A stretch of 64,000 nt of DNA from Neospora caninum Liverpool (Eukaryota > Apicomplexa > Conoidasida > Eucoccidiorida > Sarcocystidae): positions 599,777 through 663,776 of the forward strand of contig NC_018390.1 in NCBI RefSeq assembly GCF_000208865.1. Reading direction: 5' to 3'. The position numbers were made by a program, and so were the translations under genes. A model generated the notes under the pieces. That model did not search any database, was not told the DNA's origin, and saw only the letters and a program-made list of their open reading frames with translations. The number at the start of each line of letters is the position of its first letter. The first letter of the stretch is position 1. Shown piece by piece: positions 24,472-34,202 of the stretch.

Positions 24472-24890
24472 ATGGTGAGGCACACACCCTTGAGTCATAG
24501 TGCCACGGCCGGCTGCTTGTCATCGGCTTCATAGACACTACAAGTTGTGATCTGAAGCAGGTTGCCGTTGGAGTGCATCAGTGTTGCCTGTGTTGTAACG
24601 AGCTGGTCTCCCACGGTACCACATATTCCCGAGACGATGACGCCGTATCGGCGTAGTGCGCAGCGTTGCTGTTGTTTGTAGTTTTCGTGACAGAATTTTG
24701 TTCGCTTTTTGAGTTAGCTTCAAGAGTTCGACCGCATGGCTTGATTTGATAGTCGCGTATAAACGGCCATCACCGCGCCTCCGTTGGCCACTAGTATTCG
24801 CAAAAGGGACCTTGTTCTTGTTCAAGAGTTTAATCGCCATGGTACCCGAGAAACATGGGGTTAGACACTACTACAGCGACAACACGCACT
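24472..24890. other. Convergent intergenic spacer between PDE and CMGC kinase
   Basis: Holds the 3' ends of two convergent genes. A minus-strand frame at 24538-24840 has no domain and is not supported. Confidence 0.4.
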
Positions 24891-26379
24891 CTAATCCAAG
24901 TAGTTGCTCTCGAGAATAGCTTTTACAGAGATCCGTTCCTCTGGACTCCATCTGAGAAGCAGACATACAACATCAACTAATGGCTTGCCCCTACGAAAAA
25001 GGCTGCGTGAACTCTGTTGTTGAACACCGAACGTAGACGTGGCTCACTCATTCCCAGTGACAGACAGTAGCAACTCATGAAGCGGAAGAGGTGCCAGTCC
25101 CGCCAGTTGCTCGAAAATTGAAGAGGCAAGATCCTGCGGAAAGTGGTCTGCCAAACATACGTTACGGCTGAAACAACAATTTCGTTACCTTAGCACGCTC
25201 GGGGCACCCCCTACAAAGCGCCTGGGTATCGTCCCTGATACAATGCAAATTTGCAACCGCATTAGCGAGTGTCTATGGTATTCGAATTACGTTGTGGGTG
25301 CTCCAAGGAGTTCAGAGATCTTAAGAATTTGGAAGGGTTCTCCCAGGCACCTAGTGGGCTTTTGTTCTTGCGTTCCGCACTTCTGATTATCGGGCTCGCA
25401 TTCTAAAAGTGGCCTCAACAGGATGAGTTCCGCAAGGACGCATCCCAGAGCTGGGCTTCAAAATGAGTAATTTATCAAGCTTGAGGATTCAGAGAGCTTA
25501 CACCACAGATCCACTGCGACCTGAGGGTGAGCAATTATTGGAACTCAGGAGTACGCGTTTTTTGGATTTCGGCACTCGGGCCTTACCGTGTAGGTCGTCG
25601 AACCAAGAAGCAACTCCGGTGCCCGATACCTACGGCCCAGTGTTCAATATGCACAGGTAGTGAAGGGTTACCGCTTCGTACCACCGTGAGCAGATGTAGG
25701 GCATCGATGGGCAGCCCTGGGTGGTTAATGCCTTGCTCGAGCCTGTCGCCATGACGCTGAACCATATACGGAACGTTATCACGGACTTCAGCAAGCGCAC
25801 CGAAATCACATATTTTTGCTAGAATCTGACCGCCATGGTCTTTGATCTGCAGGGTGCGCGAATGCCGCTGGGCCCATTCTGCCACAGAACTATACCGCAC
25901 CGCCTTACAAGTATATTCTCCGGTTTCAAGTCCCTGTGGGCGACCCCCTGCCTATGGAGAGCAAACAACCCGTTACATACTTGCTTGGCAATGCTCATGG
26001 CTGTTGAAACTTGAATTTTGTGCGCCGGATCATTTTTTCGAAGTGCAAGATGCGATGCGAGGTATCGGTGTAACGTGTACCCAGCGTTCTCCATCAGGAT
26101 ATTCTGGACCATGAATCCGGAAGGAGTATACGTATAAAAGACTTCCTCGGCGCCAATCAGATTCGGCGAATCTTTGCCGATCTCCAGACACAGCACCTCT
26201 CGTGATTCCTTCTTCCTCCACTTCTGAGTTCTCTTAAGAGCTCGCGTTTCGCCAGACACAGAATCAGTAACGAGGAACACTTTGCCAAACGTGCCCTTGC
26301 CAAGCACTCGAATGACAGAAAAACGGCGCGAAAGTGAGTGGTTCGGCATTGCCCCTGACTGTAGTAGAGAAGTAGACAT
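24891..26379 (-). CDS. CMGC-family protein kinase (CDK/GSK3-like)
   Basis: A compact kinase of about 340 residues with little outside the catalytic domain. Exon 1 (26379-25909) starts at ATG. It has the Gly loop LGKGTFGKVFL, the Lys in ALKRTQ and the catalytic loop HRDLKPENIL. Exon 2 starts at 25846 and carries the DFG motif (KICDFGALAEV). Exon 3 (25629-25587) encodes YRAPELLLGSTTYT, the CMGC signature. Exon 4 is a 19-nt microexon (25520-25502, VAVDLW plus one base). Exon 5 (25450-25291) reads SLGCVLAELILLRPL and QILKISELLGAPT. Exon 6 (25167-25066) reads FPQDLASSIFEQL. The last exon (24951-24891) reads WSPEERISVKAIL, then a stop. Phases agree from exon 3 to the end. The exon 2 end does not match exon 3 in phase, so the activation loop may be mis-spliced or one tiny exon is missing. 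There is no PSTAIRE-like helix; REVLCLEI stands in its place. It is divergent from the cyclin gene at 27055. Confidence 0.85.
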
Positions 26380-27054
26380 TGCAGAAGGACTGACCTTTTT
26401 AGTTCGAAATTGTTGCTAGGTCCCCGCAGGATTCCGGATGCTACACTGCGCGTGACACGGGTAACCTGGTTGTACAGACACCGGCTGCACTCCGCGGGGG
26501 TTCAACTTTGCTTATAGCCTGCGTGTGCCTCAGTCCACTGGACTAGAAGCCTAGGGAGAGTCGGACTGCATGCCGTGACCACCGGTGAGACCGCACATCT
26601 GGGCGTCTCTTACAAGCCGAAACGTGTTTACTCGCTTCATCGTTGCCCCTCCCCAGTCGTGGCCTAGCGAAAGGGAGACTGACATGCATTTCACTGAGAG
26701 CATTTACAACTTGTAGATTCAGTGTTTGGTGAAATAATCGTGTTGCAACCAGTTGAAGGTGAACGGATATGTTGTTGTTCTTGGTTATTTGAAGCTGTCC
26801 TTGCGTTGCTTGCAGAAGGCTCCTCACTGATGACTGGGACGGCCGTCAGCTCCTCAGAAGTACAACACGTTGTTGGTAGGAGCGGCACGCGCCACATCCA
26901 AGCCATCGCTTCTTGAGTTAATATTTATCGAGGGTCTGTTCTGTTATCGTTGGCGCATATGGATTAATGCAGCTTGTTCGCTGCAAGCTTTGAGTTTCAC
27001 CCCGTAACGGAGACCCCGGGCCACCGCTCGTCGTGCTACTTTTCGCTCCACGTT
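26380..27054. promoter_or_regulatory. Shared 675-bp divergent promoter region, CMGC kinase / cyclin
   Basis: The kinase ATG (26379, minus) and the cyclin ATG (27055, plus) face away from each other across 675 bases. Both 5' leaders and promoters must lie here. Frames within it carry no domain. No specific promoter motif was identified. Confidence 0.5.
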
Positions 27055-28492
27055 ATGTCTGAGGATAGCGTTCCCCCGCTCCCGGCCAGCGGGGACAGAC
27101 TTAGTATGACAGATAACAGTAACTGGATGCTGACCTCTACAGTTTCACAGCCAAACGTTCAGAAGATGATCACTGCAGTTGCGGCCATACTTCAGGACCA
27201 GATTTTTGTCGATACGGAGAAGCGTCTCGTCGAGGAACGGCCAGAATGGAGAGTTTTCGATGAAGCAGCATACTGTGACAGTAAGATTATGGGGTTCGTC
27301 GACATCTCCTAAAGGGCATGAGAATCCCTCGAAACTCTGCCTCAGAACATCTGCACACATGTTAATGGGCAAGTTAATGCTTGTCTAACCAAAGCTTTGT
27401 GAAGGCCCGGTGACTACTTGATCAGTATGCCTTGTGTGTCGCCGCTGCCTACATAGTAGTAATTTTCCTTTAAAAATGATACGCTGCGAGTCACTCCAGC
27501 AGCGCGCGGAAGACCGCTCATCCGGTGTAGCAGCCACAGTTTTTGGGTTCGGCACATTTACATTCAGGCAACGCCAGCGAGACGGCGTTGAGGACCTCTG
27601 TTGCCCAGCATCAGGGCGAACCATGCCCGACTGTTGAGGAGATTCGAGACTTCATAGGCGTGCTGTACGACGCAGCGGAATACTCGCCAGAATGCAATGT
27701 CCTCGCCCTCCTGTTCATAAACCGCCTGATAGCTTTCTCCGGAATACCCCTTCGCGCATCCAACTGGAGGCCTCTCGTATTTACAGCTCTGATAGTCGCT
27801 CAGGTGAGCCACTATGGCTTGGGAGGTGAAGAAAAGAAGCTACAATGCAGCGCATCGCGATGAGACCGTGGATTAGAATGTGAACTCATCCTTCACGTGC
27901 GAGTATTCTTGTGTATGCAGAAAGTGTGGGACGACCAGGTGCTGACGAACGCGTCATTCGCGTGTCTGTATCCGTTTTTTACCGTTGAAGAAGTGAACAA
28001 AATGGAGGCAGCGTTCCTTTCATTGCTTCATTTCGAGGTCGTCGTCAAACCGTCAACATACGCGAAGTATTACTTTGAGCTACGCTCAATGCTACAGGTA
28101 CGGCAACTGCGCATACTGTTTCACGTGTGTATCAAGGTATCTTCTCTTGGATGTGTAATATGGATTGAGGCGCGACAAAGTGCGTCGCACGAGCATCACG
28201 ACGCTCAAGCCATTGTGGCGGTGTATTCTGCCCTCAATTTTTACGACAGGTGGGTCAATTGTGCGTTGTTTGCAGTCGCCTCCTTGAATTTACAACACTT
28301 CTGTTTGTACGGGTTCACCAGACACACCTCTGGTGCCAGGGTTTTTCCTGTGCACAGGATCCCTCCTCCCAGGAACCGGCTTTACCTCCGATATCAGCTT
28401 CTGTTAAACAGCAACTTGAAGCAAAGTCTGCCCGTTTTCAGCGAGCAGCATGTAGCAAGTTCACAGATTGGAAGGCTGAGACTATGTCCTAA
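27055..28492 (+). CDS. Cyclin Y-like (Pho80-type) cyclin
   Basis: A cyclin subunit expected to bind and activate a CDK-type kinase. Four exons (27055-27280, 27568-27803, 27921-28097, 28358-28492) join in phase to give 257 residues. The cyclin box shows ECNVLALLFINRL, then NWRPLVFTALIVAQKVWDDQ. Next come FTVEEVNKMEAAFLSLLHF and VKPSTYAKYYFELRSM. The KVWDDQ motif and the YAKYYFELRS end are close to animal cyclin Y; Pho80/PCL cyclins share the first of these. The C-terminus (VKQQLEAKSARFQ) also resembles the tail after the cyclin Y box. The frame is open upstream, but ATG 27055 is the first Met. The N-terminal about 50 residues are Ser/Thr/Pro-rich. There is no destruction box of the RxxL type in the N-terminal leader. 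It is head-to-head with a CMGC kinase. Confidence 0.9.
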
Positions 28493-30343
28493 TCGTTGAA
28501 TGGAGAAGCAGTCCGGTGGAGACGTGGATCTTCTGAATTTTCGTCACGGCTTTTTTTGTGCCGACGACAGCAACAAGCAAAACCAGATATCACCGGGGAA
28601 GGATCCCCCTGACAGACTGGGTCAAGGAGAAAACCTGGATGCGGTAGAGCTAAACCTGCATGCCTGAATCTGCGGGTGGAGTTAGCGGCAGGAGATAGAA
28701 GGAAAGTGGAAGACGGTGGAACATGGCGGTGGGCTGTGCCGCTACTAAGCAATAGTCCTCTGTTTGCTGGACGTCGTACGTCTGGTTGAAACGTGAGGCG
28801 TCCAATGCCACTGGATGCCGTTCGTCCTCCGCAAGAAGGCAGCGATCATGTGACTGAATAACAATCGTGCCGGCGGCGTGACTCCGGTGCTGTGTATCTT
28901 CCTTAACGCTTTAATGGGGCTGCGCTGGTACGACCTCTTCAGGATAGGGGCCCTTAGAACGACTTTAGCTCGTACAGGCAATTTGTGCATGAAGTCGGCA
29001 TGTTGACACTGACGCACGCCATATTGTTGCTTTCCGTGTCATCGGGCATTTATCGTGGCTGCGGCCAGCACTCGCAATTTTGTGGCAAGTTTGGCAGTTG
29101 CCGAATCATCAAATATACACGCATGAATATACACGAAGTCAGAGTGGCGAGGCCCTCAATAGAAACAGTAGACGAGAGACAATTTGGGTCAGCATGAGGA
29201 TGAAGATTAAACAGATACTAGGTCACCACCGTTTGCGCATTCTTGGCCCATGTTTACAGCGTTTTCAGAGAAAGCTGACACGTAAGTATGCCAGTCAATA
29301 CATGCCTCCAGGAAAGCATGCCAGCAAAAACATTCCTTCAGAACGCCAGTTGTCAGTTCTCGAAAGTCCGCGGGCCTGTTAACCACTGGTACAGCCGTTG
29401 GTCCGTAGGCAGGGGCCCGTCGAGCGCTGAAGAGTAGCGAGGAAGCCCCTAGCTCATGAGAGTGCATAAGTTAGAAGTCGACAAGTATCGAAGTCCGACG
29501 ACGCTATCGTGGCGTTAACAGCGTCTGTCGAACTAAAAGGATGTTTACCAGCTTGCTGTAGCGACGAAAAGCTAATACTGTGCCGAGGTGTCCTTTGTGA
29601 CGGTGACCGAAGGATCCCGGGGGAGGTTAGGGGCTTGATGTCTCGAACTACCCTCGGAGCTCTTCGTCGCGAGTGATCCGTTCGCTGTTCTGATGGAACT
29701 GCAATTCAGTAAAAGGCGACTAGCCCCCGTTGGCGTGAACACAAGAAACTCGTTTTGACAGTGCAAGACAAACACGGGAGGAAAGGAGCTCCCCGGCGCG
29801 TTTTCGTGGGCTGGGATATGTGCTCGTATGGAAGTACACAACTCTGCCTGTGTCGCACACAACCGTGTCGCAAGCGACAGCAGGACGGTGCAACGCCTTA
29901 TTTGATCCAAATATTTATCATTACCCTGGAAAGGAGGAAAATATGGAAAAAAGCGGCCACGTGTTGGTTAATAGGATCCGGCAGGAGTCTAGCACGGCCA
30001 TTGATGTTGCATTCAGACGGCTTGAGGGGCTAGCGGACTGCCCAGTTGAACGCAATCGCTCTGCATGCTGAAAGATCTGGGATCAAGGCATCAAGATGCA
30101 ATCTTTTCCTTCACAACATGGCGGCTGTCAATCGTCATTACTCGATGTAGCCACATCTAAGCCGTAAAACGATGGTTTGCTTGTGTCTTCTCATTTACCG
30201 GTCTTAAGATTTTTCCGTGTCTTCACAGTCGCAGTGGGACTGTGCCATTCCCCTTCCTCAGGACGTATTTATGTGCTTGCCCGGTGGACTGACCTTTCTG
30301 CGTGCCGTTTGCCAAGGTGTTAATTCTGGCGGAGGTACCGAGA
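28493..30343. other. Gene-free interval upstream of the C2-NADAR gene
   Basis: About 1.85 kb without a supportable gene on either strand. It must contain the cyclin 3' UTR and the promoter and 5' leader of the following gene. No RNA gene recognised. Confidence 0.45.
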
Positions 30344-33300
30344 ATGAACGCGTTCTTCGACTACATACTGGAGGATGTGACTCCAGCCGGGGCGGAATAC
30401 GATCCATCAATTGCTCGACCATACTGTAAGGTATGCAAGAAGGATGCCTGGCTATCGTGGACAGGAAAGTATAGTGACTACTGTAGTGTTGAATGCATGA
30501 ACAAGGACACGCGGGCGAACATAAATTCTGAGAGAAACGCAGACCTTCCCCGCAATCGAGGGTCGAGTCCTGAACCTGGCGAAGTTTTCCAGAGAGCCAC
30601 CGTGGCAAAGAAGGTCGCCAAGGAGTTGAAAAGTATGGCTCAAGCGAGGAAGGCGCAAGCATCTGCACTCGTCGCCCGTGAGGAACAGCTGCAGAACGAA
30701 AATGAATTTCGGCTCCAGCAGCAGAAACTCAAACAGATGGCGGAGGCTCTTCACTGGGATCGCAGGCTCTCCCTCGCACAGAAGGAAGATATGAGTGAGC
30801 AGTTGGAGAGAAGGCGCACTCGGGAAACGGGAAACAACCGGGGATCGGTTGCAGATACACGTGGGCAGGAGAGTGCCAAGGAAGCTAGGAAACGAGAAAA
30901 AACGAATTCAAAAAGGCAACTCGACAAGGAAGCGAGTAAGCATGCCGTGGACGAAGATAAGAGACACGAAGAGGCTCTACACGCTGATGAAGAGGGGCAT
31001 GAGGAAGAGAAGAGGCGGATTGCTGACAAGGCGAAGGGGCAAGTGCAGGAAGAGGGAAGACTGTACAGACACGAAGTTTTAGGGGGCAATGAAGGTGGGG
31101 CGCAAGAGAGACTCATACAGCTGGAAAGGGAGACAAGCGAGACGCACAATCGATCGCTGCAAATCGACGATAAAGTTGGGAAGTCTGAGCGAGCGATAGA
31201 ACATGAGTTAGCGACTCAGCCAACTCACACCCGCGAGCAAGCAAGGACAGTTGCACAGGCGGATGAGTGTGACAGGCACATGAGCTCTCTACGAAGTAAC
31301 CATCTCAGCAGCCAGCAGGGCGCTGCCAACAGTAGGGAGGCTGTGGGAAAATCGGATAACGCCGCGAGGAAGCAGGAGAATACAAAGGAGGACGGGGATC
31401 GGAACCTTCAATCTGTTACCGAGACAGAACTGCGAGTTCCGCGGAAGCGAGCGGGCTCAAATAGTACCGCATCGCTGAAAAGAAGCGGTTCAAAGTTCCA
31501 GAAGAAGAGTGTACCCGAAGAGGCGACAGCTGCCGCATTTGTAGCAAAGCAGGTCAAGCAAGCCGTTGAAAATGCTGTGTCTGAGTTGCGACAGAGCATT
31601 TTAACACCTCGGCGAAGTGGCAGAGCTGTAGGGCAAACCAAGGATTCGAACCGGAAGAAGAAACAGCTCCATGTCACAACGGATGATCTTGCCGTGCTTC
31701 GAAGAGCTGCTCTTACACAGCTGCAGTTAGAAATGGATAGTGTGCGTGAACCGGATGCCTTTATTAGCAGCTACATTGGTACTTTGTGGATATGGCTTGA
31801 CAGTGTCAAAGGTGTAAATCCTCGGCGACTCTCATTCGGAGATTCGCTGTTTGTCGTCGTGAGGTGCCCCACCCAGGAACAGCAATGGCAAAAGTGGCGA
31901 TCGCGACGTACTCTTAACCTCCGTTGGGGTGAGGAGTGGAGCTTCCCCATCAGCTATAGGAGTTATCCTTCGCATCGGTTTATGAGATTTGAGCTGTGGA
32001 AGAGAAATGCTCGCCATGGAAGTGCAAATTTCCTAGGTGAGGGACAGGTTCCTTTTCCTTGTTTCGAGACCCGCTGGAACGGTGACATTCAGCTGTGCTG
32101 GAACACCCTCCTTGGAGGAGATCGGATCGACTTGGACTGCGGTCAGTTGCACATTGGGTTGGAGTTTTCCCCGATACGTCGGGATCGAGAAGCAGCCTCT
32201 TGCGGTACTGCCGGAGATCGACACAAAATACGCCGTGCCAGAGGACCAAGTCACGAAACGGCAGCACGGGGTAGACGGAAGCAGCCGGCAGACCTAACTG
32301 ACGAAGCAGTACAAGTGAACTGTGTGCCTGCTGTGGATGCGGAGGAGGCACCTGCAGGGCCACCACTGGCACTTCCCGTGCAACCAAGAAAAAAGGTCGA
32401 CGAAACTGTACAAGTGGATGGTACTACCATTATTGCCTCGGTTGAATCTGGGGCAGAGATATCACGTCCGCCTGCTATACCCATGGCATGTGAAGGTGTG
32501 CAAGTAGACGGCGAACACCACATTGCAGAGGCATGTTTGTCAAATGAGACGGTATCCACCCCAAACCCATCTGAAGAGGTTGCGCCAACCCCTGATGTGA
32601 CCGAGGCGGAGTTAGATACTATGATGCCTGCTGTGCTGGCGCAAATGGATGAGTACGCTTGCAGGGTGGAGGGCAGGGATGAGGTGTTGCCTGTAAATTT
32701 CGACAGTAGAGTTCTGCTGAGCAGAGTGCACGCATCACCAGGATGCCGGGTTACTTGCTCCAACAAGTTGTGTCGTCGATCAGTCAGAAGCCATGATCTT
32801 CGGGATCTTTTTGAAGAAGAGGAATTTCGCGCATGGGGTTTATGTTCAGTGTGTCAGCATACCATTTTCCAGACTCAGTGTCCTTCCAAGCCACCGAAAA
32901 CGGTTGTGCTTGGGGAGGAGGATGGATTGCCCTACGGTGAGTTTAGACTGGACAGTGCCGTACCTGTCGCCTTCCCCGACTTTGCAGTAGTGTGGCCATC
33001 CAGCGGGCATCTTTTTGTAGCGCAGGGATTTAGCCGCCTTGAACTACAAGAGCGGATCCGGCAATGCACTACCAAAAGCGAACTAAGGGCGGTCCTTAGG
33101 GCCCCGTTGCTACGCTTTTTCTTAAGGAGGGACTGGGATTCTTTCAAGTATCAAGCACTGAAGGTGTGCTTGGATCTGAAAGTGGACCAGCACCCACGAC
33201 TGCAGCTCCTGTTGTCCGCTACGGGAGACAGTCCAATTTCTTGTCCACAGCGTGAGGACCCTATGTACATGACTGCCATTGACTCGTGCGACCTAGCAAA

Positions 33301-33352
33301 TGCTGTGGGGGAGATTCTCATGGATAAACGCAATGAATTTCAGTCACTCTAG
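30344..33352 (+). CDS. Zinc finger / coiled-coil / C2-like / NADAR-like domain protein
   Basis: A single-exon gene of 1,002 residues; ATG 30344 is the first Met of the open frame. Residues about 28-51 form a four-Cys finger (CKVCKKDAW, then DYCSVEC). About 85-400 is a highly charged Lys/Glu/Arg coiled coil. About 474-612 looks like a C2 domain: YIGTLWIWLDSVKG, then a WRSRRTLNLRWGEEW core and GQLHIGLEFSP. A linker has three spaced [A/T/G]VQV[N/D] motifs. A second Cys cluster lies at about 800-838 (CSNKLCRR, CSVCQ). The C-terminus (about 860-1001) matches the NADAR (YbiA-like) fold in spacing: VVWPSSGHLFVAQGF, RRDWDSFKYQALKV, DQHPRLQLLLSATG and AVGEILMDKR. In active NADAR enzymes the first of these has Glu-His and Lys; here both the Glu and the Lys are Gly, and the later WG-type motif is missing. 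A catalytically dead ligand-binding module is therefore likely. The role is unknown; C2 and coiled coil suggest a membrane- or cytoskeleton-associated scaffold. Confidence 0.85.
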   Translation: MNAFFDYILEDVTPAGAEYDPSIARPYCKVCKKDAWLSWTGKYSDYCSVECMNKDTRANINSERNADLPRNRGSSPEPGEVFQRATVAKKVAKELKSMAQARKAQASALVAREEQLQNENEFRLQQQKLKQMAEALHWDRRLSLAQKEDMSEQLERRRTRETGNNRGSVADTRGQESAKEARKREKTNSKRQLDKEASKHAVDEDKRHEEALHADEEGHEEEKRRIADKAKGQVQEEGRLYRHEVLGGNEGGAQERLIQLERETSETHNRSLQIDDKVGKSERAIEHELATQPTHTREQARTVAQADECDRHMSSLRSNHLSSQQGAANSREAVGKSDNAARKQENTKEDGDRNLQSVTETELRVPRKRAGSNSTASLKRSGSKFQKKSVPEEATAAAFVAKQVKQAVENAVSELRQSILTPRRSGRAVGQTKDSNRKKKQLHVTTDDLAVLRRAALTQLQLEMDSVREPDAFISSYIGTLWIWLDSVKGVNPRRLSFGDSLFVVVRCPTQEQQWQKWRSRRTLNLRWGEEWSFPISYRSYPSHRFMRFELWKRNARHGSANFLGEGQVPFPCFETRWNGDIQLCWNTLLGGDRIDLDCGQLHIGLEFSPIRRDREAASCGTAGDRHKIRRARGPSHETAARGRRKQPADLTDEAVQVNCVPAVDAEEAPAGPPLALPVQPRKKVDETVQVDGTTIIASVESGAEISRPPAIPMACEGVQVDGEHHIAEACLSNETVSTPNPSEEVAPTPDVTEAELDTMMPAVLAQMDEYACRVEGRDEVLPVNFDSRVLLSRVHASPGCRVTCSNKLCRRSVRSHDLRDLFEEEEFRAWGLCSVCQHTIFQTQCPSKPPKTVVLGEEDGLPYGEFRLDSAVPVAFPDFAVVWPSSGHLFVAQGFSRLELQERIRQCTTKSELRAVLRAPLLRFFLRRDWDSFKYQALKVCLDLKVDQHPRLQLLLSATGDSPISCPQREDPMYMTAIDSCDLANAVGEILMDKRNEFQSL
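32299..32510 (+). repeat. Three spaced VQV motifs in the C2-NADAR linker
   Basis: At about 32300, 32398 and 32488 the protein reads DEAVQVN, DETVQVD and CEGVQVD, spaced 33 and 30 residues apart, each in a short acidic context. They look like decayed copies of a repeat or repeated short binding motifs. Confidence 0.5.
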
Positions 33353-34202
33353 ACAATGCATCTGATGGGCTGACTTTTCTCCATGTGAGAGAACGCATCG
33401 CGACAATTATGCGCCGTCAAAGGATATCGGTGTAGGCGGGCTTGCCTTGCTGGTACGCTAGCGGGTCCCTGACACAAGGGGCTGTACAGGAGCGGGCTGT
33501 TCAAAGGAACTTGCCGAGCGTACTGCCAAATGCAGAGGTGATTGTAGGATAGATCGTAATCACATGCATAGGTACCTTTCCTTCATAGCAACATGGAAAC
33601 ACCCGTAACAATCTACACATGATGACGCTACTTGTACCTACAACTGCAGCATCGACGACACCCAGAACTTCCGGCCATTGCTGGTACTGTCCTTGCCTGA
33701 GTGAGGACATAGACACAGTCGCCTTCACCGCTGACAGTTGTGTCTCTCAACGCGGGCTGACTACTAGCGTCGTAAAGGTGGCTGGACATCCGACAAGGAA
33801 GAAACAATTCGGACATGTGGTTGTACCCGGGTCCAGGAGAGCTATGTTAGAACTCAGCGTTGCGCTCGAGGTGAAAATATTCGAAAAATTTGGTTGCTGG
33901 GGGGTTTGTGAATATATATTCTGCGATAGAAATGAGGACTGTGCGGCGATTCGACACCCCACTTGTTGCCGGCTTCCGCATGCATGGGCCATTTTACGCA
34001 GTGCTGGACACCCGACAAAGTTAGTTGTTATTGGTTCCCCTAGTATTGTTTCAGCCAGGAATTTCAGAGTTTCTTTTCAAATTATTTGGTAAGGTAGATG
34101 AGGAGGATACTGTTTTCCAAGCAGGCTCGTGTGCGTACGCCGCGCCCCCCTATAGAGGCGTAACTGTCTGGCAGGACAAAACTCGAATCGGTCGCTGTAG
34201 AA
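33353..34202. other. Intergenic spacer
   Basis: Contains the 3' end of the C2-NADAR transcript and the upstream region of the Dus gene. An open frame at 33619-34092 has non-protein-like composition and no domain. Confidence 0.4.

Noticed and set aside
25189..25234. Extra 46-nt exon in the CMGC kinase (TDDTQALCRGCPERAK)
   Set aside because: It has plausible splice sites, but including it puts the next conserved segment out of frame. Skipping it joins LLGAPT to RNVCLADHFPQDL with correct phase.
33619..34092. 157-codon plus-strand frame before the Dus gene
   Set aside because: Composition is Cys/Ser/Ile-rich without motif, and it sits in the region expected to be UTR and promoter.
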